A stretch of 64,000 bases of DNA, taken from contig CATQJL010000001.1 in the NCBI GenBank assembly GCA_958299035.1, forward strand, positions 26,143,521-26,207,520, written 5' to 3'. The stretch comes from Cylicocyclus nassatus (lineage: Eukaryota; Nematoda; Chromadorea; Rhabditida; Strongylidae). The position numbers and the translations under genes were made by a program. Of this stretch, positions 10,111 to 22,208 are shown in pieces (the stretch's first letter is position 1; each line of letters opens with the position of its first letter). Under the pieces are notes generated by a model. The model searched no databases, had not been told where the DNA came from, and saw only the letters and a program-made list of their open reading frames with translations.

Positions 10111-10782
10111 CTGTACCGACTCTGCGGAATGCGAGTAATTACTTACCATCTTGCAGTGCTGTAGTGCCGAAATTAGAATATAGAGAGGGGCGGAGAAGCT
10201 AGACAAAATAGAGTTTGCTTATAGTTCCGAATACAGCAGTAATAGATTGAATAGCCAGACCGAATATAAGTATGGGTAAAGTTTCGAATAATTCATAGTA
10301 ATAGAAGACTATGAATAAAGCAGTGGGTAAGTGAATAGTAGATTGGGAGATGGGTTGAGCTCATTGACTGGCGATTATGGTGCATTGGTCGCAACGTTCT
10401 TGCAAGCGAATAATTTCTACATCCACTTGAGATAGTCAAAGGATGAGCAAAGATGGTCGGCCTTAGCATGAATGGTCCACCCATTCACTTGAGAACATCC
10501 AATTAGGCTCTTCAGACGCAATCAAGGAAAGATGCATTGTAGAACCGATGCTGCCTTCACATCAGACTCACCATATCAGGGTTATAAGATACTTGCAGTG
10601 CTTCCGTGAATTCTAGAGCCGGAATGGTTGGTTCCTCCATCACTATGTCTTCAGGAAAACCCATCGACTGTTCGCGCTACAACATAAACTGTCAAAAGCA
10701 AAGAGTTTTAGTCAAAGAGGCCGTTTATCAGCTGAAGCGAATCACTAAATATATCAGTCAGATAAATTCCTCATATCTTATA
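10111..10782. other. Upstream of transposase; promoter or first exon not resolved
   Basis: Probable 5' region of the minus-strand transposase gene. A short minus-strand exon ending near 10147 with a GTAAGT donor (ACTACAGCACTGCAAGATG) could join the exon at 10110, but the intron would be only about 36 nt. Nothing else recognised. Confidence 0.35.
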
Positions 10783-11302
10783 ATCACTGGGGGCAGGCGG
10801 CCATGCTATTTATAAGCAGGCGGGAACCGCAAAAAAAGTTCGCTGATTTCTTGCGGTCCGCCTGCAGATATCTGGAAGAATTTTTGCGAAATTTTAGACG
10901 AATGCTCGGAGAACAATTGCTGCTTTTTCAAAGATTAGTTGCGGCGCAGTGGCCGCATTCTCGCGGACTTTCCGCAAGAATATCAAAATTTTTGGGCACC
11001 GCACGGTCCTTTTGAAGGACCGCGCAGCCCGTAGGTATTTTTAATTGAACCATCGATGACACCTTTGTAATGTAGAGTGCTACCCTTGCTCAGTGTACGA
11101 GCGAAACTGCGTAAAAAGAGTTCAAGCGTCTGCTGAAAGTTTGGCCCGCGCTCGCTGAAAGAAAATATTTGACGAGCGCTTGCTATTGCTGCCCGCTGGC
11201 AGAAGACGGAGGTACCGCTAGCTGAAGGTTTGGCCACTCCCCAAAATTCTGCTGACCGTTTGCAGAAAAGCGCGAGTTCGCAGACCGCCTGCCCCCGGTG
11301 AT
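10783..11302. mobile_element. TA-flanked MITE, ATCACTGGGGGCAGGCGG ends
   Basis: Inverted ends ATCACTGGGGGCAGGCGG and CCGCCTGCCCCCGGTGAT, with TA on both sides, bound 520 bp nested inside the giant element. GC-rich near the ends. No coding capacity. Confidence 0.75.
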
Positions 11303-12464
11303 TATCTGAGTCTGCTAAGAACGGATAGAAATAAGTCGACGGTCCAGTTCAAATCTCCATAATCTCATCTTTCGAACAGTATATAGCTTGTTAGGGCATT
11401 GAGCTTCCTAGCTTCAAAACATGCTTGCTCCGGTGACCCATGAAATACAATACAATGGGTGAGCGGGTAGAGCAAGCACCCCACAATCTATATAGCTATA
11501 TAGCTATATAGAATATGGGGTTAAAAAACTCTATATAGCCATTTAAAAGCTTAGAAAACAGGGATTCAACGTAAACCATCGGCTTTCTTTTAGTCCTACT
11601 CTACCGAGAGATATTCTGCATTTTATCTAAAATTATGTCCATTATTAGCAGCAAATTTTTGCCCAACGAACACATAACTACACCTGATTATCTTTTTAGA
11701 TTACAGAGCAATTCTTCGTCAATAAATTTAGACCCTCGTAACTTTCATCTTCATTGCGATAAGAGAGCAGAAAGTTAGCATGCTAGATCAATTGACATTT
11801 TAAATAAAATCGCTTATACCCGGCAAATACTAAAAAAAATCAACGGTTATTCGATTCTCTAGGGCATCAGCTTTCAGATGGTATGTAGCTTGTTAGGGCA
11901 TTTCTTTCAGGGCTCGCTTATCCCTTCACACTACAAGGATGGGAGTAGCGGATACCTCCTTCACCTGGAGAGGGCCTGGCTTCCTTCGCACCTATGCAAA
12001 AGAGGATTAGAAGCACCAACGATGTAACAATTTACAATCCATTATTGATATAAAGAATACTGTTTATTCATGACTATGTTAAGGGGAGCGACTCGAAAAT
12101 TCTATATTCTGCACTCCAAATTGGCGGCGCAAGAAGGTAAGCTGCAGGAACCTTCGTAAAATTATGTAAAATTTTCAGAAATTGTTAACTCAACAAGCTC
12201 TTGGTCACAACATTTGACGGTACCATTCGGCCTCAAACAAGAATTCAAGGAACAGCATTCTGTGTAAGAAAAGATTTTCCAGGAATTTCCAGGATAAACC
12301 ATCTTACCATTTTTTTATACTTCGAGACATGTGTAAACTATGCAAACTTCTTCCATTTTCTCAAAAGTAATTCGATGGCCAGCATAGTAGAACAGAAAAA
12401 ATTTACTGTGACAGTTTTGCTTTTAAAGGATCTACTGTTATTTCAGCCTTTTAAGCGCAGTGTA
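11303..12464. other. Giant-element interior, no gene seen
   Basis: Contains a CTATATAG microsatellite at about 11491-11514 flanked by CCCCACA and TGGGG, giving a hairpin. No coding exon recognised. Confidence 0.4.
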
Positions 12465-13315
12465 TTAGGTCGTTCCATGAGTTCGTAGCGTTTTTATAAA
12501 CCAACAAAATCATCAATTTAAGTAAAAATCACTCAAAATTATAATTCTGGTTGAAGCGCATAACCTTTTGGCACATTCTTGTCAGCTTCTCAACCTCAAT
12601 TTTTCAAACGGCAGCGCGCCGGGTCCCAAGAAAGTCATCTAACCAGCGCTCAAGTTGCTTACTGAAATCGAGACATGCACAATTCATGAGGTTTGCCAGA
12701 GAGCGGAGCAAATGATAATTTGGTAGAGCGAGGTTTGGAGAGTATTTTGGGTACTGAAGTACCTTCCACTCGAGTCGTGCAGGAGAGTTTTGACGACGTT
12801 TGCCGTATGAGGCCATGTTTCGTCATGCAGAAAAACTCACTGAATTTGTCTTTTATGCTTTTTCTGCGTAGGACCTGGTTTAAACCGTGCATTTGGATTG
12901 CTTATGGCGTGGTTGACCGTCGCCTACTTGTCCAGCAATATTCAGTGCAGGACGTCCTGCCCGTACCCCGAAAATGCTCAGCTCCTGCTCTTTTGTACCA
13001 ATCCAATTCTTTTTTTGTCTTATATTGATGAACAAACGCCACGTTACATAATCGACACAAAAATCTGTGCAAAAACGCTTCTTTTCATAACGAAAAAGGC
13101 GCAAATGCCGAAATTGCTCCTTTTTGCCTTTCAAAATTTCCATTTTTGGAAGCTGCGAGATCCGAGTAAATCAGCTTTCCACCGAAATCAGTAGATGTAT
13201 TTCAAAAAGCACAATCAGCCCTTCCAAACGATATATGCATTCCGCCGCAAATCAACTGCTCCTCAAAGATATGAGTAGGAAAATAAAAACGCTACGAACT
13301 TATGGAACAACCTAA
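12465..13315 (-). pseudogene. Mariner transposon relic with broken transposase
   Basis: TIRs TTAGGTCGTTCCATGAGTTC and its near-perfect inverted match end at 13315, both flanked by TA. On the minus strand the C-terminal half of a mariner transposase can be read in scattered frames: a DYVTWRLF block in place of the usual DEKW (first catalytic Asp), a degraded MTKHGLIRQ block near the second Asp, then LEWKVLQYPKYSPNLALPNY with the third acidic residue missing (YSPNLA, normally YSPDLA). At 851 bp it lacks the N-terminal half of a full mariner (about 1.3 kb). It is dead and nested in the giant element. Confidence 0.85.
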
Positions 13316-15691
13316 TAGTTATGATACGTTGAATTTTTGAGCTTTTCAAAACCAATAGTACAACTCAAGACCATATACAAGAATTTTTTGCTTTTTAAAA
13401 CCAGTGTTAGTACGGTAACCAGAGCATTCTGACATGACTTCAAAATCAAAACCGGATTTTAATGGAAGATATCACAAATCAGGCTGAAGTCTCGAGCGCA
13501 TACCATCGATACATAGAGTGCACTCTGGTGACTTTCACTCTAAGCGATACATGAGAACACGACCTACCAGAAAACCAACAGAAGTCATCCAGGGCAAAGC
13601 CTCTTTATTATAAATAAATCGGAATGAATGCGATTGACAAGTATAGTGATTAATATCTCAATAACATCCCAGCAAAATCAAAAAACTGCATTTTATAGTC
13701 TTTCTTGTGCTATAAGCGACGTTTTGAAAAAATTTCCATAAAATTCGGGACAACACTTGTCAGTTAACCTCCTTTGAGTTTGCGATTGAGTTGCAAAGGC
13801 TCATGAAAGCTGTTGAAGTTCATCAAAAAGAAAAAGATCGCGAGAGTCGTATTTCGTTAAGGAATGATTTCTAACGCCGGCAACGTTGCATTGCTCTTAG
13901 TCGTGTCGTGACGATCAGGATGGTACATAATGTTGCATTGTTTCGTTAAGAGCCCGCGTAGATCTAACCACAGTCAAATGCCCCGTCGGCGCTGGTCTTT
14001 CTCCTCTGCTTGTCTGCGTCTCCACGCTTTGCGCGCTACCTCGCTACCCCAAACGCGGTGCACGAGGCACTTGGCTCTGGTACATTTTCTCCGTCTTTCG
14101 GAACCCAATCTTAGCAAACTGCTTATCCTATTCAAGCTTTTGAGCTCTATTTTCACGCCAACAACGTCACAACTCCATATTTTGATTTGAGCGACAAATC
14201 TGGCAAAAATCGTGCTTTCGAAAATCACTCGTTCTTTTTTAGTTCAGTTTTTTTTTTCACGTTTACTCGTGCGTTTCACAGATCTTGCTTCAGTCTAGAA
14301 CCCAGACAACGTCACAAGGCTTACTTCTTTAATTGTGGTGAAACATTTGATAAGCTCTTTAAAGGGTTAATAAGCACCCATTTCTTCCACGCTTAGGGGC
14401 ATCTCGCTCAAATTATGAGCAGAATAAAACTGGTCACCAAAAACGGAAACTAATAGAGAGAGGTAAAAATTTGAAGGAGGCATCAAGAACTGATTCGCTT
14501 TGACAAGCAGAATAGAAGTAGAAACAGCTTAGTAACAACTTAGTAGAAACAAAACAACTTACAACTTAGTAGAAACAAAACTTTGCGTTTTCGTCATTTT
14601 AAGACTTTACTTGTTTATCTTGTTTTTGATGATTACCACATCCAGAACATGTTGTTTTCAAAACACACAGAGAATAAATTAGCTCTTTCTTGTCCCCACT
14701 CTCCCCACCGCATTGTGGATAGCCTGGTCCTAGTTTGAAAACCTGCGATTCGAAATGCTGCCAAATGAAAGATTACACTCATTGCAGCGTTTTTATCCGT
14801 TTCCAAGGGTTTCTTTTGTTTTTGCTAATCATTTGCATCTTTTTACCATTTCCGACTTTTTATAAACAAATCTTCACTTTTCATGGGGAGAAGATATGCA
14901 GACCACCTTCATTTTTTTATGGGGAGCAAATATGCAAACATCCTTCACAACAGAGGCCCGGCCCTATCTCTAGACTATCGAAGGTGTGCTCGAGGGCCAT
15001 TTCTCTTACCTTTCACTTTAAATACAGTGCGTTAAAGCTATGCGTGCACGACAAATTGACTTTTGTACTTTTTCGTCATTTCCTCCTATTTCTTCCACAA
15101 TCCCTTAGTTCTTTCTATCAATTAATACACGTATTGCACATTTACTAACTGCCAGTGAGATTCAAATAAATGTTGAGATATGACTGCGTTGCTACGCACC
15201 CAGTAGATTTTCTGATTCAGAAAGCCATACGAGGCAATTGTTGTCAGACATCATCAGCAAATTACATTTCGTTTAAGTGTTCTGCTATCGTGTGCTCCTG
15301 AATGTTTTTTGAACATGAAGCGTACTGAAGGAAATATTCTCAAGCCGTTTGTAACTTATTGTGTGTGCCTGCACATTATGCCCGGCAACAGATGATTCCG
15401 AACTAGTGGTTTTTCAGTAACACTTTCTCAGTGGAACGAACTGAGAAATGTGTACCCTAACTAATACATACCATTCAAATCAAAAAAGAGATTGAGAAGG
15501 AGAATTCACTGAAATTGAGCAGCTTCTAATTTAGTTTAGCCGTCAAGTAGCACGCATGGTGTGAGATTCGTTTATTGAAAACGATACATACTTACAAAGT
15601 TAGTTATGAATATTGCTAGAATGGCACTCATTCAATTTTTGACTTCAAAAAAATGTCTCAAATTACTTTGTTTATCTGCATCCAGACTTAA
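13316..15691. other. Giant-element interior, no gene seen
   Basis: No recognisable gene. The open frames at 13930-14190 (+) and 13974-14228 (-) overlap antisense and show no domain. A frame at 14735-15148 (+) is rich in Phe/Leu and Cys but has no splice or homology support. Confidence 0.4.
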
Positions 15692-16108
15692 AGGCAGTGT
15701 CTCACCAAAATTTAGTTGCCGAGATTTTTGCATTTTGCAAGCCTGTCGGACCCTATCTAGCACTGTATGGGCTTAAAAACGCACGAAGTTCCCAAAAACC
15801 CCGTTTTCTGGAGGCCCCGTGGAAGCAACATGGACGAGTTGTACCTTCCAACTTCAGCCTCAGCTACAGTAGCAGCAACAGAGGGGAGGTGGATGCCAAG
15901 TGGAGGGACATGTTCAAACGCGTAAGGGGGGAGACCGAAGGAGTCGTCCGCGCGTACGAACTTGCTCTCCGCGTACCACTTTGAGCGATTTTTTCTCAGC
16001 GTGGAGGGGGTAAAATTGAGTGGGACTTGTTGCAATGGCCTACTTAGAGGTCCCTATAATAGAATATGTGAAGATCCGCGCGACCTCAACTTTATTGAGA
16101 CACTGCCT
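15692..16108. mobile_element. TTAA-type MITE, AGGCAGTGTC ends
   Basis: AGGCAGTGTC and GACACTGCCT are inverted ends flanked on both sides by TTAA. TTAA duplication is typical of piggyBac and Kolobok elements; the AGGC terminus fits Kolobok better. 417 bp, no coding. Confidence 0.8.
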
Positions 16109-16219
16109 TTAAGTGTAGACATGTACACTAAAACTGCTTCAGATATATATATATATGAAGTATGGATTACGTAAAGCTTGTAGACATCATAGATCTCATG
16201 TAAGTTTCTTCAGGTTTAA

Positions 16220-16655
16220 AGGCAGCGTCCCGGCAAAAAGTGCCGGGTTTTTGTGGCGATGTTAAATTGGACCCCTACCTAAGCGATGACTGAAATTCGG
16301 AGCGAAAAAGGTCTACCAAGCCTGAAATTGCTTGGAAAGTAGCCCGGATCTTGCGATAGGCTCGAATGGTCCGCACAGCGATTTCGATGCAAGGCCAGAG
16401 CACGCATAGCAGCGCAGGGTCCGCAACGACCCTGCGCTCATAACTGGCGCCCTGCCCTTAACTCTGCGTCTCTACCTTGAATGCATCTCGTACTCGCCCA
16501 AGCCTACCGTAGATCCGGGCCACTTTTAGGTCAAGTTTCGACCTTGGCGGACCCCCTTTTACGCACAGTTATTTTTTCAGTCATCGCTTACGTAGGAGCT
16601 TTACTTCAGCATCGCTACAGAAACCCGACACCTCCACTTTGGCGGGACGCTGCCT
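16220..16655. mobile_element. TTAA-type MITE, AGGCAGCGTCCCGGC ends
   Basis: AGGCAGCGTCCCGGC at the left is matched by GGCGGGACGCTGCCT at the right. TTAA precedes the left end; the right target copy is degraded. Same family as 15692-16108 and 57426-57857. Confidence 0.75.
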
Positions 16656-17990
16656 CCAAAGGAGTATCCCGGCAGATTTTGTACATCCACCTTTCTGCAT
16701 GTTTTAGGCCTTTTCGACACGTAGAACCCGAATTTGAACATAAAGGGGGGTGAAAACGATTTTGGAGCCTTTACCCCAAAAAAGCAGCTTGGAAGAGATA
16801 TTCAATAGAAAGTTGGGAGGGCCCGACAAGAAGACCCTGTAGCCGCTAATTTATGCTTTTGGTAGCGCACACAATGCGGGAGCGGTCTGAAATCCCCGCC
16901 GAACAGACAAGCAAAGCCGTTCGAGCGCGCCGTTTGGGGTGCGCCATGGATGTAATTTCCGGGATGAACACAGTCACCTCAAGTTTCTTTTTGTTAGCAA
17001 AAGCTACTGCAAGTAGCACAACCCCTTACGGTTTCATCGCGAAGTCTCCAGGCCGTTGATTTGATATCGACGTTGTTACTGCCGGCTGATGGAAACTGAG
17101 CAGAACTGGTATCCTTAAGCATGAAATTATAAAATGCTATACTGAAAAAAATGCTTTCGAGAAAATAGGTCGAAAGTGAGCAAAAAGTGGACTCACTTCA
17201 CGGGTGCTTAGGTAGGCTGCGGTGCTTCTGATATCCGGGATGAATTGGATTGGCTGGGAAGGTTGCATCTGTTTATACTATGCTGAGAAGGTCTTACCGG
17301 ATTAGGTCGAAGGCGCGCCGCGGTTGCCCTTATGTCGGGTGCATGGATGTTCTGAAAATAGAAAATTTAAAAAAATAAAAATTAAAAAAAAATTAAAAAT
17401 TAAAAAATAAAATAAAAAATTTAAAAAAATTAAAAAAACAAAATTAAAAAAATATGTCAAAAAATATCAAAAAATAAAAGTAAAATTGATAAAAAAATAT
17501 CAAAAACAAAAACAAAAAAATCGGATATCTAAATAGAAACTTCGAACTCGGATACCTCAAGCGAAACTTGCACCGTATCTTGGGGGCTACTCTGGAATTA
17601 GACAGTTTGATATAGAATTTCAAATTATAAGAATTTTTCAAGCGTTGCATTCTGCTGCCTTTCGTGAACTATTCGTACGGGAAACTGAAACGAAAATACT
17701 AGGTGATAAGTTTGATTTACTAAAAATACCTAACGGCGAACTCACAAGATTATCGTTAGGGTTAACGTAATTCTTTTTCACTGGGTACTGAAAAAAACGC
17801 TCTGAGCAAGCCACTTCGATAGGACAATCAACTCACCATTATTGAAAGTTGGCTGCTGAATAGCGATTGCCTATAAATATGAATGTTGAGGAAATATGTT
17901 AACAACAAAGCAGATGTTTCAGAAGTCGGTAAACAAACGCATCTTATACTTGCCGCTGAGAACGAACGTTTCTGAGCTTAGCACGACTAC
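16656..17990. other. Giant-element interior, A-rich tract, no gene seen
   Basis: From about 17357 to 17520 the plus strand is almost only A with single T residues (AAAATTAAAAATTAAA type). No gene recognised in the rest. Confidence 0.5.
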
Positions 17991-17993
17991 ACT

Positions 17994-18153
17994 ATGGCTG
18001 ATGAAGAAGCTCTATTGTTATCTATCACGAGTCATCCTCTTTTCAGTTTGCCGTCTTCTGGCCAAACGTGGTTCGAAGTTGAACCGAGCGTTGCCTGATA
18101 TGTTTTCACCATCATATGGTCTTGTCTAATCTTCTCGCGTGCGTTCTATGGTG
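17994..18153 (+). other. Candidate short exon
   Basis: An ATG at 17994 in favourable context opens 34 codons (MADEEALLLSITSHPL...) to a TGA; after that stop the frame is open again up to a GTGAGT donor near 18154. Could be a broken first exon. No domain recognised. Confidence 0.25.
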
Positions 18154-18916
18154 AGTCGTTTGCTTTTTTCTTGATTTTCCTATGTTGATCTTTAATCAAA
18201 AATGCGAGTATCATTGATTTTATTATCTGTGTGCGGACTAGTAGTTCTCACACTGAAGCGTCAAGAATGGTTTTTTCTTTGTAAACCTCAAATCGCTCTG
18301 TTCAGCTGCAACGTGAGAGCTAGTAACTAACTATATTTGTTTTGTTCTGCCTACGATAATATGTCGTCTAATATCTTCTTAAGGTGAGTGTCTTCAATGG
18401 TCTTGACTGTGATTACCAAGTGGCCTTATCCTTCCTGGGGCAGCAGCAGTTGTTATCAGAAAGCAGCAAGAGAACAGTCTGGTCCTAAGGACTCTCGAGA
18501 ACAGAAGATTGAGACTGATTACAGCTTCGCTTAAGGTTGGTTTTTTATGTTTTTCATTTTTCTACTATGTGCTCTTAATATCTTTTACAACTAGGCGGGA
18601 AATATTTTGATGAAGTTACGTGATCGAAGTTCAACTTCGATCCAGCATGACTTTTTTTGTTACTGCAGGTCACACAATAATCAACTTGTTCAGATGCAAG
18701 GTTGTTGACAAGCAGTGGACTAAATCGAATGCAAATGAGTTGCAAAATTAAGATGTGGCAGATCTGCGACCACATGCACGAGGCAGGAAATTCTTTGGAA
18801 AAAATTGTCCAATTTTGATTGTTGTTCGTATTTGCTGAAATATGCAATAAATCTCGATGTTTATTTTGACACACAAACAGCTCGATGATAGTTTATTACA
18901 AGGAAAGTGTGACAAA

Positions 18917-19838
18917 TTTATTATCAAGTCTTGAATATTCTTCACTTAGCGCCGTCAATTCCTCGCGTAGGCATCACGCCATGTCAATCTAGCAAACTTG
19001 GTGGGAGAGGATTGAAGAGATGCAGAGGATTTATGCTGCAATCATAAGGTATAACGGGATTCATGACGTTAAGAGGAAGACACTTACGAAAGAAATGTAT
19101 TATCCCACAGATAGACGTTGTGATGGACCTTGAGATGGCGGAGATTCAATAGTAAACTGCGCTTCCGGGCTAAAAATGAACCCATTAGGGCAAAGACAAG
19201 CACGTGCGAAAAGAATATACCATATTAACAAACTCACCAAAATGGGTAATAACTTTCGTTTCAACTGAATGAGATCGTAGATGAAACATTTGAGAAGAGA
19301 GATGGGCACCTAAAGCGAAAGGGTGTAAAGAATAAGAACAACCTAGACAAAGGTAAAAATAGAACCCACTTACTTCTCCGATTTGACTAAGCCACAATAG
19401 CAGGTGTCTAAACTTGCAACACGAGACACAGAGCCTTTCGCTGACACCTGCGTTTTGAAACGTTAGCAACTTTGAGGAAGAATCCTAAACGTACCTGTAT
19501 GCGTATATCGAAAACGGCATGCATTGTTAGTTCTGAAGGAACAATAAAAAGCGTTTCGACTAAAGAACGTTGGGTCATGGACCCTATAAAACGAGAACAT
19601 TACGAAAAAAAGATGAGAATCACAAACCTACCAAGTGTTGATAACTCACACACAGCAGACAAACACACAGCCTTCATAGATGACACAATGGAAGAAAAAT
19701 AGGCACCTAAAGCAAAATGGCGTACAACATCAGCGTAATTTCGAGCAAGGATCCTGAACATACCTGTGCGCTTGAACCAAAACGAGGCTGACAGAAACAA
19801 TGAGGGGTCATCGACCAAAGAACGTCGCGGCATGGATC
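18917..19838 (-). CDS. Putative spliced cargo gene on right side, 3' exons
   Basis: Not recognised. Minus-strand exons by splice motif: 19838-19764 and from 19706 (in the TIR, same as the left unit), then 19583-19495, 19447-19374, 19309-19238, 19169-19088 and 19035-18984 (TGA). The last three join in one frame (AHLSSQMFHLRSH..., RKRSLLLNLRHLKV..., INPLHLFNPLPPSLLD). AATAAA on the minus strand at 18922-18917 fits a 3' end. Exon 19583-19495 with its upstream intron and the exon at 19309 repeat the arrangement of the TIR exons, so an exon module was duplicated in tandem. The junction from 19447-19374 to 19309 does not keep frame, so the model is incomplete. No domain or signal peptide seen. Confidence 0.45.
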
Positions 19839-21931
19839 CTATATGAAGAGATAACATCATGAAAAAAAGATGAGAATCACAAACCTACCAGATAACTCAC
19901 ACACAGCAGACAAACACAAGCTCCTACATGTGCATGGCAAGAAAAACAGGAGCTAGGAATCCCACAAATACCACAGGTCTAGAAAAAAACTATTGCGCTG
20001 GATTGCGACATATTTCTTCATCACTGAACTACGATAAAACTTTCTGAGGCACCACAGCGCGAAAAAACGAAGAAGCGAGATAAATTGAACGAGAAAATCC
20101 CATCACTGCCAAGCAGGGTCAAGCGTGTGATGCGACTGTCGCAACGGGGGGTCGTAAAGGGGGCCTACGGTCAGGGGAGGGGGTCGTAAGAGGGGGTAGT
20201 TTGGATAAAAAACCGTACAATTGAAAGCAAATCAAATGGCAAGTAAATATTACATGTTCTTAACAATAAATTCATGGAATGCCGTGCCGTGTACTAATGT
20301 ATCAAATAAAAACGAGTGAACAATAATTTGAAAACATTCGCAAGCGTAAGAATTCGCTTCATTTGCTGCACTTTTGAAAGATTATGACTTATTGTTAGTT
20401 CTTTTTTTATGGGAATCGCTATCTCTCCCGCAAAATATTGTCTCAAACGGGAATCGAACCCTGCTGGCATGACTAAAATCAAAAAAATAAACATTTTCAG
20501 AAGCTCAAATGCTGCCAAAGGCATGTATATGTGATAAAGATGTTGGACGTACCGATCGGTGTAGACATCCTGCTTCCGAAGGCTCACTGAAGACTCGCAC
20601 ACTCGACAAAAGCGCACATGTAGATCAACGATGACAATCAATAATTCGTAAATCTTTTTGTAATGCCATTTATGCGGCCCTTACAATTTACGTGTGCTTT
20701 AGATAAGCCCTACTACTGCTGTGAGAAATCTGGTGTTATTTTATAAACTGCGGATTTTCTTATGATTTTATGTATGCTAGCAAAAAATGAGAAAAGGGGG
20801 GTCGTATCTGCGCCTGATCTAAGTTTCTCCGGAGCTATTGAAGCTTGTTAGCTGCAAACTTGCTGTAATACGAGGCCATCCCTCTAGTTTTTATCGTAAG
20901 AATTTCAGGCTGTTTTATAACTTCTCTGGTAAGTTACAAAATTTTAGGCTCAAAAATCCCAGTTTTTGCTTTCTAGGATCGCATCTAAATTTGCGAGAGA
21001 CTGATCTAAATTTTTTCGAGCTCACTGCTCCTCAAGGGCTGAAACTTTTTCTATGAATAGTCTGGGCACTATGCTACTGAACCTGTTCTTTGCAGCCTCT
21101 CAGTCTTTTCCTGGCCTTAGTTACGGATTTTCAAACTACCGTACTCATGCATGCTTTTGACGTCGTTCTAGACGGCGCTAAAGCGGTTTTTTTCGCAGGA
21201 AAAACTGTGGAAGAGGTAAGAACTGAGCTTCTTAGTCGAAAACATCTTTTGTAGTTCAAGAATGTCATTTTGTTCTCCGTGTAAAAATTTGTATCGCATA
21301 AGGAATCAAATTTGCTGGCCTGAAGTGTGCCTGAAAATTCAAAAGTAAACTTGCAGAATCTCAAACATTATTTAAGATGTGTATATGTGCTAGAGATGCT
21401 GGGCGCACCCATTGGCCTAGAAATTCTGCCTCCGAAATTCCGCTGAAGTTCTCACGCAGGTGTTTTTTGAGATTGACATTAGTTTATGCAGGTTACCGCG
21501 AGAAATGTGGGCAGGAGAGGTAAGGGGGGTAGATGGGGGAAGGGGAGGGGGGGGAGGGGAGGGGGGGGGGTCGTACGGATGGGTACCTTCATGGGGGGGG
21601 GGTCGTAAATGAGGGTCCAGGATCGCATCAACACGCTTGACCCTGCTGCCAAGCCAAAACCCTAAAACCTCAGCTACAAAAGAATTGTGACGCAGATCGG
21701 CATGATATGACATCGCAAAATTATTACGAGGCTGAATGAGGACAAAGTGAGCGAAAGAACAAAGAAATGAGACGAATCGGCCGAGAAATTACGATGCCAG
21801 CGCCGGCGCCATCGATCGAGGCCTGGCAAAATGCCCGGGCACGCATCGCAGACGCCGCGCGGGGTTTAGGCGATGCGGCCGTGCGGGGCGGGAGCTGCTG
21901 GTGTAAGCGACTCTGTAATTGAGGAGCCCTG
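19672..21931. repeat. Right terminal inverted repeat of giant element
   Basis: Inverted copy of 5040-7302. It contains the same hAT insertion and the same inward-facing 5' exons. The inner boundary is sharp at 19672, beyond which the sequence continues into a tandem copy of the exon module. Confidence 0.9.
20114..21645. mobile_element. hAT-like element, copy in right TIR
   Basis: Same ends and same 8-bp duplication (CTGCCAAG here, 20106-20113 and 21646-21653) as the left copy. Identical insertion point in both arms shows that the arms were homogenised or duplicated after the hAT inserted. Confidence 0.85.
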
Positions 21932-21933
21932 TA

Positions 21934-22208
21934 TGTCTTATGTGGATAGTGTTTACGAGCAAGCTAGAATTTTTGTAGAATTCTTACGAACTGAATTATG
22001 ATTTTTCTTGATTTTTCGGGTAGTTGAATCTTTTTAGTTTTTGGCTCGAAATTCGAAGTGGATCAGAGCTGTTGTTAAAGCAGGAGAGCCATCTTGTAGA
22101 GCTTGCTTTGCTCTATCAAATGGTACCTTGAAAGCTATTCAGGAATGAAAAGTGTATGACTTGTTGCGGTTGAAATTCAAAACGGACATTAATTTCCGGA
22201 CAACCTAA
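21934..22208. mobile_element. Palindromic mariner-type MITE, right piece
   Basis: Remainder of the MITE that starts at 4367. It carries AGAGCTTGCTTTGCTCT at 22098-22114 and ends CCGGACAACCTAA followed by TA. Confidence 0.9.

Larger units (their letters stand above)
5040..21931. mobile_element. Giant 16.9-kb Tc1/mariner-type transposon with 2.26-kb TIRs
   Basis: The left end CAGGGCTCCTCAATTACAG and its exact reverse complement at 21931 bound 16,892 bp. TA is present on both sides (5038-5039 and 21932-21933). Removing the element plus one TA rejoins two halves of a palindromic MITE with only one base differing from the opposite MITE arm, which fixes the boundaries. The terminal inverted repeats are about 2.26 kb. 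The interior carries a Tc1/mariner-superfamily (DDE_3-like) transposase gene on the minus strand, which agrees with a TA target. Normal Tc1/mariner elements are 1-3 kb, so the size and the cargo are exceptional. Whether the internal transposase mobilised this element is inferred from TA preference and position. Confidence 0.85.

Noticed and set aside
5040..21931. Maverick/Polinton interpretation of the giant element
   Set aside because: The size fits, but the target duplication is TA rather than about 6 bp and no DNA polymerase B, integrase, protease or capsid-like gene was seen.
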